A stretch of DNA of 11,827 nt from JBHEMK01 sp046262635 (GCA_046262635.1 JBHEMK010000166.1:1-11827); one strand, 5' to 3'. Counted from the first letter of the stretch, positions 5,515 through 11,827 are shown. Numbers and translations: made by a program. The notes: generated by a model from the sequence alone, not told the origin.

Positions 5515-7638
5515 GTGCTCGCCCGCCTCGGCCACGTGATCGCGCGCCGCCGGCGCCTCGTGATCGGCGTCTGGATTCTCCTGACGCTCTTCGGCGGCTA
5601 CTCCGCCCAGCAGGTCTCGAAGCGGTGGTTCGAGAGTTTCTCCATCCCCGGCTATTCGGCCTACGAGGCGAACCAGCGCGCGCTGAAGCTCTTCGGCACC
5701 GGCGAGCAGGCCCCGCAGATCGCCGTCTTCCACACGAGCGGAGACATCACGAAACAGGGTGGGATCCGGAAGGCGATCGCGGCGGCGGCACGCGTGAACC
5801 GCGGCTCCCGCGTCTCCTCGTACTGGTCGACCGGGAGTCGGGTATACATCTCGCGCGACGGGCACACCGCCTTCGCCGAGATCTACCCGCCGGGGACCCC
5901 GGGTTTCAGCTCCAACACCAATATCGACGCCACCCGGGCCGCGCTGAAACGGTCGGCCCCGCCGGGCGTGCAGGTCAATCTGACGGGGCGCGACCCGCTC
6001 GAGGCTGCTGCTTCGGGCGGGGCGGGCCCGAGCGTGCTCACCGAAGGATTGGTGGGCGGGCTCGGCGCGCTCGTGATCCTCTTTTTCGTCTTCGGAACCC
6101 TGCCCGCGGTGCTGATTCCGATCGTGATCGCGATCGCTTCGATCCTCAACACCTTCACGCTCGTCTGGATCCTGACCTACGTCACGAACGTGTCGGTGAT
6201 CGTGCAGTTCCTGATCGCGCTCGTCGGCCTCGGGGTCGCGATCGACTACGCGCTGCTGATGATCTTCCGCTTCCGCGACGAGCTGCGCGAGGGCGAGGAC
6301 GTCGAGACCGCTCTCGTCGAGACGATGACGCATGCCGGCCGCTCGGTGATCGTCTCCGGCTCGACCGTCGCGGTCGGGCTGCTCTCGATGGTCCTCCTAC
6401 CGCTGCCCTTCATCCGCTCGATCGGGATCGGCGGGATGCTGATCCCGGCAGTGTCGGTGATCACGGCGATCACGCTGCTGCCCGCGCTGCTCGCCGTACT
6501 CGGCACGCGGATCAACAGTGTGCGGCTGCTGCCCAGGCGATTCCTCGACCGCGGCCACCCAGAGGACGGCTGGTGGGGCCGCTGGGCACGATTCGTGATC
6601 CGCCGCCCGGTTCCGGTCGCCGTGGTCGGGCTCGCCGTCGTTGGTCTGCTCGTCTACTCCGGGCTGCAGCTGAACCCGAGCGAGGCACAGGCCAAGGACC
6701 TGCCTGGGAGCGGCGATGCGGTCGCCGGCCGCGCGGCTCTCACCCGAGCCGACATCTCGCCGGGCGTGATGAAGCCGTTCGTCGTTCTCGTCGAAAACGG
6801 CGCGCGACCGGAGCCGATCGCGGCCAAGCTGCGCGCCACCCCGGGCATTGCAGGCGCGGCAGCGCCGGCCGATTGGCGCCGCGGGGGCACCAGCCTCGTC
6901 GAGGCGTTCCCCACGAGCGACGGAGCGGCGAAGTCCGTGCGGGCAACGATCAAGGATGTCCGTGCCGAGCTGAAGGGAACCGAGGCCACGCTCGGCGGCG
7001 TCGCTCCCGAGGACCGCGACTTCGTCCGCGCCGTCTACTCGAACTTCCCCTACGTGCTCGGATTCGTGATCCTGCTGACCTACATTCTCCTGGCCCGCGC
7101 GTTCCGCTCGCTCGTCCTGCCGCTCAAGGCCGCGATTCTGAATCTCGTCTCGCTCGGCGCGGCCTACGGGATCATCGTATTCATCTTCCAGAAAGGCCAC
7201 GGCGCGCAGGCGATCTGGAACGTCCACGCCACCCAGTCGATCATCCCCTGGATCCCGTTGATGATCTTCGCCTTCCTCTTTGGACTGTCGATGGACTACG
7301 AGGTCTTCATGCTCACACGCATGCGCGAGGCCTACGACGAGACCGGCGACACGCGGCATGCGATCGAGCTCGGCCTCGCCCGCACCGGCAAGCTCGTGAC
7401 GAGCGCCGCGCTGATCCTGATGTTCGCCTTCTTCGTTCTCTCCTCGGGCCCCGGTGTCGACATCAAGCAGTTCGGGATTGGGCTTGCCGCGGGGATCATC
7501 TTCGACGCGACCGTGATCCGCGCCCTGCTCGTGCCGGCGCTGATGCGGCTGCTCGGGCGCTGGAACTGGTGGCTGCCGCACTTCGCGGCACGCGCACTCT
7601 TCGTCCGCAGACCCCAGCCCGCGGCGAAGTCGGTGTAG
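5515..7638 (+). CDS. MMPL/RND-family membrane exporter
   Basis: A 707-residue inner-membrane transporter of the MMPL branch of the RND superfamily, proton-driven exporters of lipids or drugs. The fold is duplicated. TM1 (about 14-31) is followed by a large extracytoplasmic domain (32-175), then five helices (178-340). TM7 (about 362-380) is followed by a second, smaller outside domain (380-500) and the last helices (about 510-690). Proton-relay Asp-Tyr pairs are seen in both halves: D244-Y245 in GLGVAIDYALLMIFR and D594-Y595 in FGLSMDYEVFMLTR. Both halves have the cytoplasmic R-x-R-D/E-E stretch after that helix. GTG 5515 follows the promoter by 6 nt. The divergent MarR gene suggests ligand-induced export. 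The substrate cannot be read from sequence; no mycolate genes are near. Confidence 0.93.
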   Translation: MLARLGHVIARRRRLVIGVWILLTLFGGYSAQQVSKRWFESFSIPGYSAYEANQRALKLFGTGEQAPQIAVFHTSGDITKQGGIRKAIAAAARVNRGSRVSSYWSTGSRVYISRDGHTAFAEIYPPGTPGFSSNTNIDATRAALKRSAPPGVQVNLTGRDPLEAAASGGAGPSVLTEGLVGGLGALVILFFVFGTLPAVLIPIVIAIASILNTFTLVWILTYVTNVSVIVQFLIALVGLGVAIDYALLMIFRFRDELREGEDVETALVETMTHAGRSVIVSGSTVAVGLLSMVLLPLPFIRSIGIGGMLIPAVSVITAITLLPALLAVLGTRINSVRLLPRRFLDRGHPEDGWWGRWARFVIRRPVPVAVVGLAVVGLLVYSGLQLNPSEAQAKDLPGSGDAVAGRAALTRADISPGVMKPFVVLVENGARPEPIAAKLRATPGIAGAAAPADWRRGGTSLVEAFPTSDGAAKSVRATIKDVRAELKGTEATLGGVAPEDRDFVRAVYSNFPYVLGFVILLTYILLARAFRSLVLPLKAAILNLVSLGAAYGIIVFIFQKGHGAQAIWNVHATQSIIPWIPLMIFAFLFGLSMDYEVFMLTRMREAYDETGDTRHAIELGLARTGKLVTSAALILMFAFFVLSSGPGVDIKQFGIGLAAGIIFDATVIRALLVPALMRLLGRWNWWLPHFAARALFVRRPQPAAKSV

Positions 7639-7658
7639 AGCAACGCGGCCACGGCTGA

Positions 7659-7668
7659 GAGCCTATCC
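7659..7668 (+). repeat. Left terminal inverted repeat of the IS5 remnant
   Basis: GAGCCTATCC, exact reverse complement of 7902-7911. Including the neighbouring base the match is 11 bp (7658-7668 with 7902-7912). Confidence 0.8.
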
Positions 7669-7692
7669 GGAACGAACTCGCTTACCCCGCAG

Positions 7693-7914
7693 ATCCGTGC
7701 GCGCGGCGAGGAGAAGAAAGCGCTCGAGCTCGATCCCGGCTTCCGCGCCCGCCGCTGGCTGATCGAGCGCAGCCACTCCTGGCTCAACCGCTTCCGCGGA
7801 CTGCTCGTACGCTGGTCAAAGAAACCCGGAAACCACCCTGCCCTCCTCCAACTCGCCTGCGGGATCATCGCCTGGCGAATGGCGACCACCGAGAGCAACC
7901 GGGATAGGCTCTGA
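7693..7914 (+). pseudogene. C-terminal fragment of an IS5-family transposase
   Basis: About 73 codons in one frame, from near the left repeat to a TGA that is formed by the right repeat plus the flanking TGA. The translation runs IRARGEEKKALELD, then RARRWLIERSHSWLNRF, then RGLLVRWSKKPGNH and ALLQLACGIIAWR. This is the C-terminal end of IS5/IS1031-like DDE transposases, with the catalytic Glu in WLIERSHSWLNRFR. The N-terminal domain and both catalytic Asp residues are absent, and there is no start codon, so it is not functional. Confidence 0.8.
7902..7911 (-). repeat. Right terminal inverted repeat of the IS5 remnant
   Basis: GGATAGGCTC, pairing with the left end. It is followed at once by TGACATGG, where the non-coding end of the IS110 element seems to begin. 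Confidence 0.8.
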
Positions 7915-7957
7915 CATGGAGCAAAGGTCAAGGGGTGAGGCTGGGTCGAGTGGTTTT

Positions 7958-8154
7958 CCTCTCGGCCTGGAGCAGCGGAGCGGCCGGAGCAGCGACGGTG
8001 GATCAGACTGACATTCGCGGGTCTGGACCGCATGACTGGGATCCGTCGGGAGCTGCCTCCGTCTAAAGTCGCGGGTCACCGGCGGGCGGTGCCGCAGAGA
8101 GCCTGCGAGGGTTCTCCGTCTGGTTGGAGGCATCCCCTGCTCGAGGCCGAGAGG
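7958..8154 (-). ncRNA. Candidate structured RNA in the IS110 non-coding end
   Basis: Two 18-nt arms pair with a single mismatch: 7958-7975 (CCTCTCGGCCTGGAGCAG) and 8137-8154 (CTGCTCGAGGCCGAGAGG). They enclose 161 nt. Inside are small hairpins at 8114-8129 (4 bp), 8093-8107 (CGCAG/CTGCG, 5 bp, 5-nt loop), 8077-8091 (CACCG/CGGTG, 5 bp, 5-nt loop), 8049-8060 (GGAG/CTCC) and 8017-8031 (GCGG/CCGC). Read on the transposase strand this makes a multi-hairpin RNA of about 197 nt closed by a long stem, directly after the transposase. Size and place fit the bridge/seeker RNAs of IS110/IS1111 elements. The short hairpins alone could arise by chance at this GC; the closing stem is the real evidence. Confidence 0.45.
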
Positions 8155-8166
8155 CTTGTCCTGTTT

Positions 8167-9267
8167 TCAGGTGGTGCGGAGTGGTTGCTCGGTCGCGACC
8201 GCCCGGACGAAGCCGGCGAGCTCGCGGGCGCAGGCGACGACGATCTTCTGATCGGGTTTTGCCGCGGCCGGCGATCCGCTGCCAGCGCGTGTACAGCCGC
8301 TGTTGGCAGCGCCAGGCGCGTTCGATCACGGCGGCGTCTTGGCCGCGTTGCCGTCGGGCGAGCTCGTAGCCGACCTTCGGTCGCCGCCGTGGGTGCCAGG
8401 CTGCTTCGACCAGCAGCCGGCGGAGGTGACTGTTGCGAACCTTGGTGATCGGTCATTGCCGGCGTTTCTCGCCGGAGGAATGCACGGTCGCCACGAGGCC
8501 GATGAAGGCCATCACTCCGCGGCGGTCCGGAAGCGGCTGAAGTCGCCGATCTCGGCGACAAGCGCGAGCGCGGTCAGCGTTTCGATGCCCCGCAGACAGC
8601 GAAGTCGCGCGACGAGCTCAGGCCAGGGCTCCTGCTCGGCCGCCTCGCGGATCGCCCGCTCGAGCGCTTCGATCCGCGCGTCGAGGAGATCGACCGTGTG
8701 TACGTAGGTGTCGAAGGTGAGCTTGCTCGGCAGCGAACTCGAAGTGCTGCTCGCCTAGCCACTTCCGACCCACGAGCGTCCAGGAACTGGTCGGGAGCAG
8801 GCGTCCGTACCGCAAGCAGAACTTCGACAACGGGTGGCGGTCGCGGATCCGATCAAGACGCGCGTCCTCACGCGCACGCACCAGATCACGCGCCGCCTCC
8901 AGCTGCGGCGAAGGAACATCGATCGGCTCGAGCAGCCCCGCCGGCAAGCAGCCGAGCGAGCTTGCGCGTCCGGGCTACCGGTCTTGACGCGATCCCCGGG
9001 TCGCTGCGGCAGCAACCCCGGCGCCACGACCGCACACTCGATCCCATGCTCGACCAGATACCGACGGAGACCAAAGCCGGTGGTCGGGCCCGCCTCGTAG
9101 CAACAGCGCACTCCCGGCCAGCGACGCAGCAGCCGCTCGACCGCCTCCTCGTCAGAGGGAAGCGTCCGCTCCTCCAGCAGCTCGTCGGCGCACACCGCCG
9201 CCACCCGGACAGAACGTGCGTGCAGGTCCAGCCCGACCGTGACCGCCCTCGTCGTAGAGTCGTACAT
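8167..9267 (-). pseudogene. IS110-family transposase, broken by frameshifts and a stop
   Basis: Recombinase of the IS110/IS1111 type. ATG 9267 has a good RBS (GGAGG at 9277-9281). The N-terminal DEDD (RuvC-like) domain reads MYDSTTRAVTVGLDLHARSV, YEAGPTTGFGLRRYL and DRVKTGS.DA, giving D, E, D and D. It continues in other frames as RKLARLLAG, then GLLEPIDVPSPQLEAARDLV to FEFAAEQ, then LTFDTYVHTVDLLDARIEAL to FSRFRTAAE, then MAFIGLV. The C-terminal Tnp_20 domain follows: ITKVRNSHLRRLLVEAAWH with the expected Ser, and VVACARELAGFVRAV. Lesions: frameshifts near 8964-8968, 8936-8944, 8720-8726, 8513-8516 and 8255-8260, and a TGA in place of a sense codon at 8453-8455. Corrected length is about 366 residues, normal for the family. 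Not functional unless these are sequencing errors. Confidence 0.88.
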
Positions 9268-9394
9268 GGTCGGCGACCTCCGTATGTGGCTCTACCGGAC
9301 CAACCCCGGCAACCCACGACAAATGCGCAGGCGCCGACCACTCTCAGCCAGCAACCGGACGCCGCAGCCCACGAGGCCACGCCTCCATCCTGTC

Positions 9395-9400
9395 TAAGCT
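9395..9400 (+). promoter_or_regulatory. Possible -10 box for leaderless lysC
   Basis: TAAGCT (TANNNT) ends 7 nt before the GTG of lysC, with no Shine-Dalgarno in between. I see no convincing -35. The IS110 element ends just upstream, so it may have replaced or moved the original upstream control region. Confidence 0.4.
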
Positions 9401-9407
9401 GCGCCGC

Positions 9408-10643
9408 GTGACCCTGATCGTGCAGAAGTTCGGCGGCACGTCGGTCGGCGACTCGGAACGAATCAAGCGGGTGGCGCGGCGAATTGCAGCGACAGCCGAG
9501 TCGGGAGCCGGCGTGTGCGTCGTCGTCTCGGCGATGGGCCAGACGACCGACAGCCTGCTCGAACTCGCCGCGCAGGTCTCCCGCGATCCGCACCCTCGCG
9601 AGCTCGACATGCTGCTCACGGCCGGCGAGCGAATCTCGATGGCGCTGCTATCCATCGCGCTGATCGACCAGGGGCGGGCGGCGATCTCGTTCACGGGCTC
9701 CCAGGCCGGAATCGTCACCGACACGAGCCATGGGAAGGCCCGGATCACCGAGATGCGCGCCGACCGAGTGCGCGCAGCGCTGCATGAGGGGCAGATCGTG
9801 ATCGTCGCCGGCTTCCAGGGGGTGTCGCCCGACCTCGACGTGACGACGCTCGGCCGCGGAGGTTCGGACACGACTGCCGTCGCGCTCGCCGCCGCCCTCG
9901 ACGCAGAGGTCTGCGAGATCTATACGGACGTCGACGGCATCTACACCGCGGACCCGCGACTGGTGCCGGAAGCGCGCAAGCTTGCAGCCGTCTCGTACGA
10001 GGAGATGCTCGACCTGGCTGCGTGCGGCGCCCGGGTCCTGATGCTGCGCTCGGTCGAGTACGCCCGTAACAATGGCGTGCGGATCCACGTCCGATCGTCC
10101 TTCAGCGAGGCCGAGGGAACCTGGATCCTCAGGGAGGAGGACATGCTCGAACGAGCCATCATTTCGGGAATCGCCCATGACACCTCGGAGGCGAAGATCA
10201 CGATCTCCGCCGTACCGGACCAGCCCGGGATCGCCGCGGCCGTCTTCCGTCCGCTGGCCGACGCCGGCATCAATGTCGACATGATCGTTCAGAATGTGTC
10301 GGAGGCGGGCCGAACCGACATCTCCTTCACGCCGCCCGAGGACGACCTACGCGCCGCCGAGCCGATCCTGAAGGCGATCGCACAGAAGATCGGAGCCGCC
10401 GGGGTCGCGTCCGACCGCGAAATCGGCAAAGTCTCGCTCGTCGGGGCCGGTATGAAAAGCCATCCCGGAGTCGCCGCCGACATGTTCGACGCCCTGGCTG
10501 AGGCCGGGATCAACATCGGCATCATCTCCACTTCCTCGATTCGCATCTCCTGCGTCGTGCGCGAAGAGGACGTCGGGCAGGCGGTCAAGGTCGTCCACGC
10601 CCGCTTCGGCCTCGCGCGCGCGCCAGGCAGGGAGGACTCATAG
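9408..10643 (+). CDS. lysC: Aspartokinase (alpha subunit, full length)
   Basis: Aspartate kinase, first step from aspartate to lysine, threonine, methionine and diaminopimelate. The 411-residue protein has the kinase domain (1-240) with KFGGTSVG (7-14), the FTGSQAG loop (96-101) and TTLGRGGSDTTA (146-157). Two C-terminal ACT domains follow (about 260-335 and 345-405) that bind the feedback amino acids; QNVSEAGRTDISFT (295-308) matches the effector-binding region of the Corynebacterium enzyme. Length is that of the actinobacterial alpha subunit. GTG 9408 is the only start that gives the MTLIVQKFGGTS N-terminus. It is followed 16 nt later by a hydrolase gene. No asd is seen next to it, unlike the Corynebacterium lysC-asd operon. 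An internal start gives a beta subunit (see below). Confidence 0.96.
   Translation: MTLIVQKFGGTSVGDSERIKRVARRIAATAESGAGVCVVVSAMGQTTDSLLELAAQVSRDPHPRELDMLLTAGERISMALLSIALIDQGRAAISFTGSQAGIVTDTSHGKARITEMRADRVRAALHEGQIVIVAGFQGVSPDLDVTTLGRGGSDTTAVALAAALDAEVCEIYTDVDGIYTADPRLVPEARKLAAVSYEEMLDLAACGARVLMLRSVEYARNNGVRIHVRSSFSEAEGTWILREEDMLERAIISGIAHDTSEAKITISAVPDQPGIAAAVFRPLADAGINVDMIVQNVSEAGRTDISFTPPEDDLRAAEPILKAIAQKIGAAGVASDREIGKVSLVGAGMKSHPGVAADMFDALAEAGINIGIISTSSIRISCVVREEDVGQAVKVVHARFGLARAPGREDS
10132..10140 (+). promoter_or_regulatory. Internal ribosome binding site inside lysC
   Basis: GGGAGGAGG within the codons for L-R-E-E-D, 2-5 nt before the in-frame ATG at 10143. It is as good as any Shine-Dalgarno in the window and lies exactly at the kinase/ACT boundary. 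Confidence 0.7.
10143..10643 (+). CDS. lysC: Aspartokinase beta subunit from an internal in-frame start
   Basis: A 166-residue in-frame product starting at Met246 of lysC (MLERAIISGIAHDTSEAKITIS) and holding only the two ACT domains. In Corynebacterium glutamicum and Bacillus subtilis aspartokinase II, the same gene makes an alpha and a beta subunit from such a start, assembling as alpha2beta2. The beta of C. glutamicum begins at the equivalent residue with a very similar sequence and is of similar length (172). Here the ATG is preceded by GGGAGGAGG. The sequence shows the start signal and the domain border; actual translation is inferred from the known family. Confidence 0.7.
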   Translation: MLERAIISGIAHDTSEAKITISAVPDQPGIAAAVFRPLADAGINVDMIVQNVSEAGRTDISFTPPEDDLRAAEPILKAIAQKIGAAGVASDREIGKVSLVGAGMKSHPGVAADMFDALAEAGINIGIISTSSIRISCVVREEDVGQAVKVVHARFGLARAPGREDS

Positions 10644-10659
10644 GGCCGCCACTGGCGTA

Positions 10660-11469
10660 ATGACGAGCTCACGCGTCCGTATTCACACGGTGCGCTATCG
10701 AGCCTGGAACGGCAGTGCGCGGGGGGCCTTCGTCATCTTGCCCGCGGATGTCGGCCCAGCGAACGCGCCTCGCCTGCCGCTCGTCATCTCCCCGCACGGT
10801 AGAGGCGTCCCCGCTCGCACCAATGTCAGGGTTTGGGGAGACCTCCCCGACCGCGGCCGCTTCGCGGTCATCAACCCCGAGGGGCAGGGACGCCGGCTCG
10901 AGCTCTACTCCTGGGGCTGGCGGCGCCAGATCGACGATCTTCTGCGGATGCCGGAGATCATTCGCGAGACACTGCCGTGGTTCAAGATCGCACCGCGACG
11001 GATCTACGCAATCGGCGGCAGCATGGGCGGACAGGAAACGCTTTTACTGCTCGGTCGCCGGCCCGTGTGGCTCGCCGGCGCGGCGGCTTTCGACTCCCCC
11101 ACGGACCTGCCGCGCCGCTACCACGACTTCCCGCTGATACCGGGGGGCACCGCCTTGCAGGCGCTTGCCCGCCAGGAGATCGGCGGCACCCCGGCAACCA
11201 ACCCGGTCGGCTACGCGCTGCGAAGCCCGATCGCCTGGGCAAGGCGCATCGCCGAGTCCGAGGTACCGTTGCAGCTTTGGTGGAGCACCGCCGACCAGAT
11301 TGTCGTCGACCAGGCACACCAGTCGCAGGCGCTCTATGACCGCATTCTGAAGCTCAACCCGAACGCGCCGGTGCGACCCGTGGTTGGGCATTGGCGCCAC
11401 TCCGCCGAATTCCGGGCGTCAACCCAGCTCCCGGAGGCGTTGCGAGAGCTCGGGCTCCTCGCGGATTAG
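10660..11469 (+). CDS. Alpha/beta-hydrolase (prolyl-oligopeptidase/esterase-like)
   Basis: A 269-residue serine hydrolase with the alpha/beta fold. Oxyanion region HGRG at 46-49; nucleophile S121 in the elbow GGSMGG (119-124); likely acid D212 in WWSTADQIV; histidine H244 or H247 in VVGHWRHSAEF. The Gly-Gly-Ser-Met-Gly-Gly elbow and late Asp/His are of the S9 peptidase/dienelactone-hydrolase/acetyl-esterase group. No signal peptide or membrane helix is seen, so it is probably cytoplasmic. ATG 10660 lies 16 nt after the lysC stop without a close Shine-Dalgarno, so it may be translated by coupling from lysC; a GTG at 10690 is an alternative. The substrate is unknown and a link to lysine synthesis is not implied. 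Confidence 0.88.
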   Translation: MTSSRVRIHTVRYRAWNGSARGAFVILPADVGPANAPRLPLVISPHGRGVPARTNVRVWGDLPDRGRFAVINPEGQGRRLELYSWGWRRQIDDLLRMPEIIRETLPWFKIAPRRIYAIGGSMGGQETLLLLGRRPVWLAGAAAFDSPTDLPRRYHDFPLIPGGTALQALARQEIGGTPATNPVGYALRSPIAWARRIAESEVPLQLWWSTADQIVVDQAHQSQALYDRILKLNPNAPVRPVVGHWRHSAEFRASTQLPEALRELGLLAD

Positions 11470-11599
11470 CAACAGCCCGGTCTCGCCAGCCGCTCCGGCC
11501 TCGCGTCCCGCAGCCCGGCCGCCAAGTTTTCGGCTCCGTGCCCTGGTGCTGCCCGGGGGTGCCGTGTCAGCTGCTCGACGGATGCAGCGCCCCTGACCT
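11470..11599. other. Short convergent intergenic region
   Basis: Between the convergent hydrolase and the SnoaL-like fragment. GC-rich with several short dyads, none strong enough to call a terminator. Confidence 0.4.
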
Positions 11600-11827
11600 C
11601 TACGAGCCGCGCGTGTTCTCGATCATCGCGGAGACGCAGGCCAGCGCCCGTCGCCGCTGCCGTGGCTTGACCCGGCGGTATGAGCGGATGGCCTCTTCGT
11701 TTTCTGCGTGGGTGCTGGTAGTCGCACGCGGCACCCGGCCTTCGACAAAGAGTGGAAGGTCGAGGACGAACCCGGCGAGCAGCCCGGCTTTTCCGAAAAG
11801 CATTTCGATCCGTGTCACCTTCCCAGC
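11600..11827 (-). CDS. C-terminal part of a probable SnoaL-like (NTF2-fold) protein, cut by window edge
   Basis: The frame is open from the window edge to a TAG at 11600-11602, 75 codons. Reading from the edge it gives AGKVTRIEMLFGKAGLLAGFVLDLPL, which resembles the last strand and helix of SnoaL-like polyketide-cyclase/NTF2 proteins (typically dGKv.R.e.f.dra.aLeaaGL). After this comes a longer than usual basic tail with RQRRRALACVSAM. Internal GTG 11818 and ATG 11803 have poorly placed Shine-Dalgarnos, so I take the gene to start outside the window. Codon use is GC-rich at third positions as for the other genes. The family call rests on one short motif, so it is tentative; function unknown. 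Confidence 0.45.
   Translation of the reverse strand, partial: AGKVTRIEMLFGKAGLLAGFVLDLPLFVEGRVPRATTSTHAENEEAIRSYRRVKPRQRRRALACVSAMIENTRGS

Larger units (their letters stand above)
7659..7911 (+). mobile_element. IS5-family deletion derivative (MITE-like remnant)
   Basis: A 253-bp element bounded by perfect 10-bp inverted repeats GAGCCTATCC (7659-7668) and GGATAGGCTC (7902-7911). It is flanked by the trinucleotide TGA on both sides (7656-7658 and 7912-7914), which fits the 3-bp TNA target duplication known for some IS5 subgroups. The inside is the 3' end of the transposase gene joined almost directly to the left repeat, so most of the element has been lost internally while both ends remain. 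It lies 20 nt after the MMPL stop codon. Confidence 0.75.
7915..9300 (-). mobile_element. Degenerate IS110-family element (edges approximate)
   Basis: The minus-strand block contains a broken IS110-type transposase (8167-9267), about 250 nt of non-coding DNA after its stop (7915-8166), and a short leader before its ATG. A long tail and short leader resemble the IS1111 subgroup, in which the guide-like RNA lies downstream of the gene. IS110 elements lack long terminal inverted repeats, so edges cannot be read directly. I place the left edge against the IS5 repeat; the right edge lies somewhere between 9281 and about 9390. The element sits immediately upstream of lysC. Confidence 0.6.

Noticed and set aside
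5421..7658. A 745-codon frame over the MMPL gene in another frame
   Set aside because: The translation is Arg/Pro/His-rich without membrane segments, while the overlapping frame is a clear 12-helix transporter. Long open alternative frames are expected at this GC.
8032..8448. Plus-strand frames in the IS110 region
   Set aside because: They are antisense to the IS110 transposase C-terminal domain, which reads convincingly on the minus strand after frame correction.
1..11827. CRISPR array, phage or toxin-antitoxin defence system
   Set aside because: No regularly spaced repeats, no integrase, nuclease or paired small toxin/antitoxin genes; the accessory part consists only of IS remnants.

Overview
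This is an 11.8 kb piece of a high-GC bacterial chromosome, most likely from an actinobacterium. Evidence for that is the GC-rich third codon positions, the frequent GTG starts, a DUF5670-type hydrophobic mini-protein, and several genes whose start codon sits 6-9 nt after a TANNNT-like -10 box with no Shine-Dalgarno, the pattern of leaderless actinobacterial mRNAs. A deep-branching class such as Thermoleophilia is possible, but that is an inference from gene flavour only.

Layout. 1-2264 (minus): an M48 metalloprotease followed 14 nt later by a CDF zinc/cation exporter, probably one operon. 2265-2618 has no gene I can support. 2619-2777 (plus): a 52-aa two-helix membrane protein with a perfect RBS and a strong hairpin after its stop. 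2911-3069 (plus): a small membrane-anchored protein with a CxxC-x6-CxC cluster, convergent with and overlapping the next gene. 3056-4929 (minus): pabB-pabC, the p-aminobenzoate (folate) pair, coupled by a GTGA overlap. 4983-5447 (minus): a MarR repressor. It is divergent from 5515-7638 (plus), an MMPL/RND exporter; the 67-nt gap holds an inverted repeat overlapping the exporter's -35 box.

7659-about 9300 is a mobile-element scar. It begins with a 253-bp IS5-family deletion derivative that keeps both inverted repeats, a 3-bp direct repeat and the last ~70 codons of its transposase. Directly against it is a decayed IS110-family element on the minus strand. Its transposase carries five frameshifts and one stop codon but still reads through as a complete DEDD + C-terminal serine-domain protein once corrected. 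The ~250-nt non-coding end of this IS110 element contains an 18-bp inverted repeat enclosing 161 nt with several small hairpins, a candidate structured RNA of the bridge/seeker-RNA kind.

9408-10643 (plus): aspartokinase lysC, with a convincing internal Shine-Dalgarno and ATG for a separate ACT-domain beta subunit, as in Corynebacterium and Bacillus. 10660-11469 (plus): an alpha/beta-hydrolase with an intact triad. 11600-11827 (minus): the C-terminal end of a probable SnoaL-like (NTF2-fold) protein running off the window.

Most of the window is ordinary housekeeping, transport and regulation. The parts that reward a second look are the IS110 non-coding RNA candidate, the IS5/IS110 junction, the lysC alpha/beta arrangement, the run of leaderless starts and the small cysteine-cluster protein.
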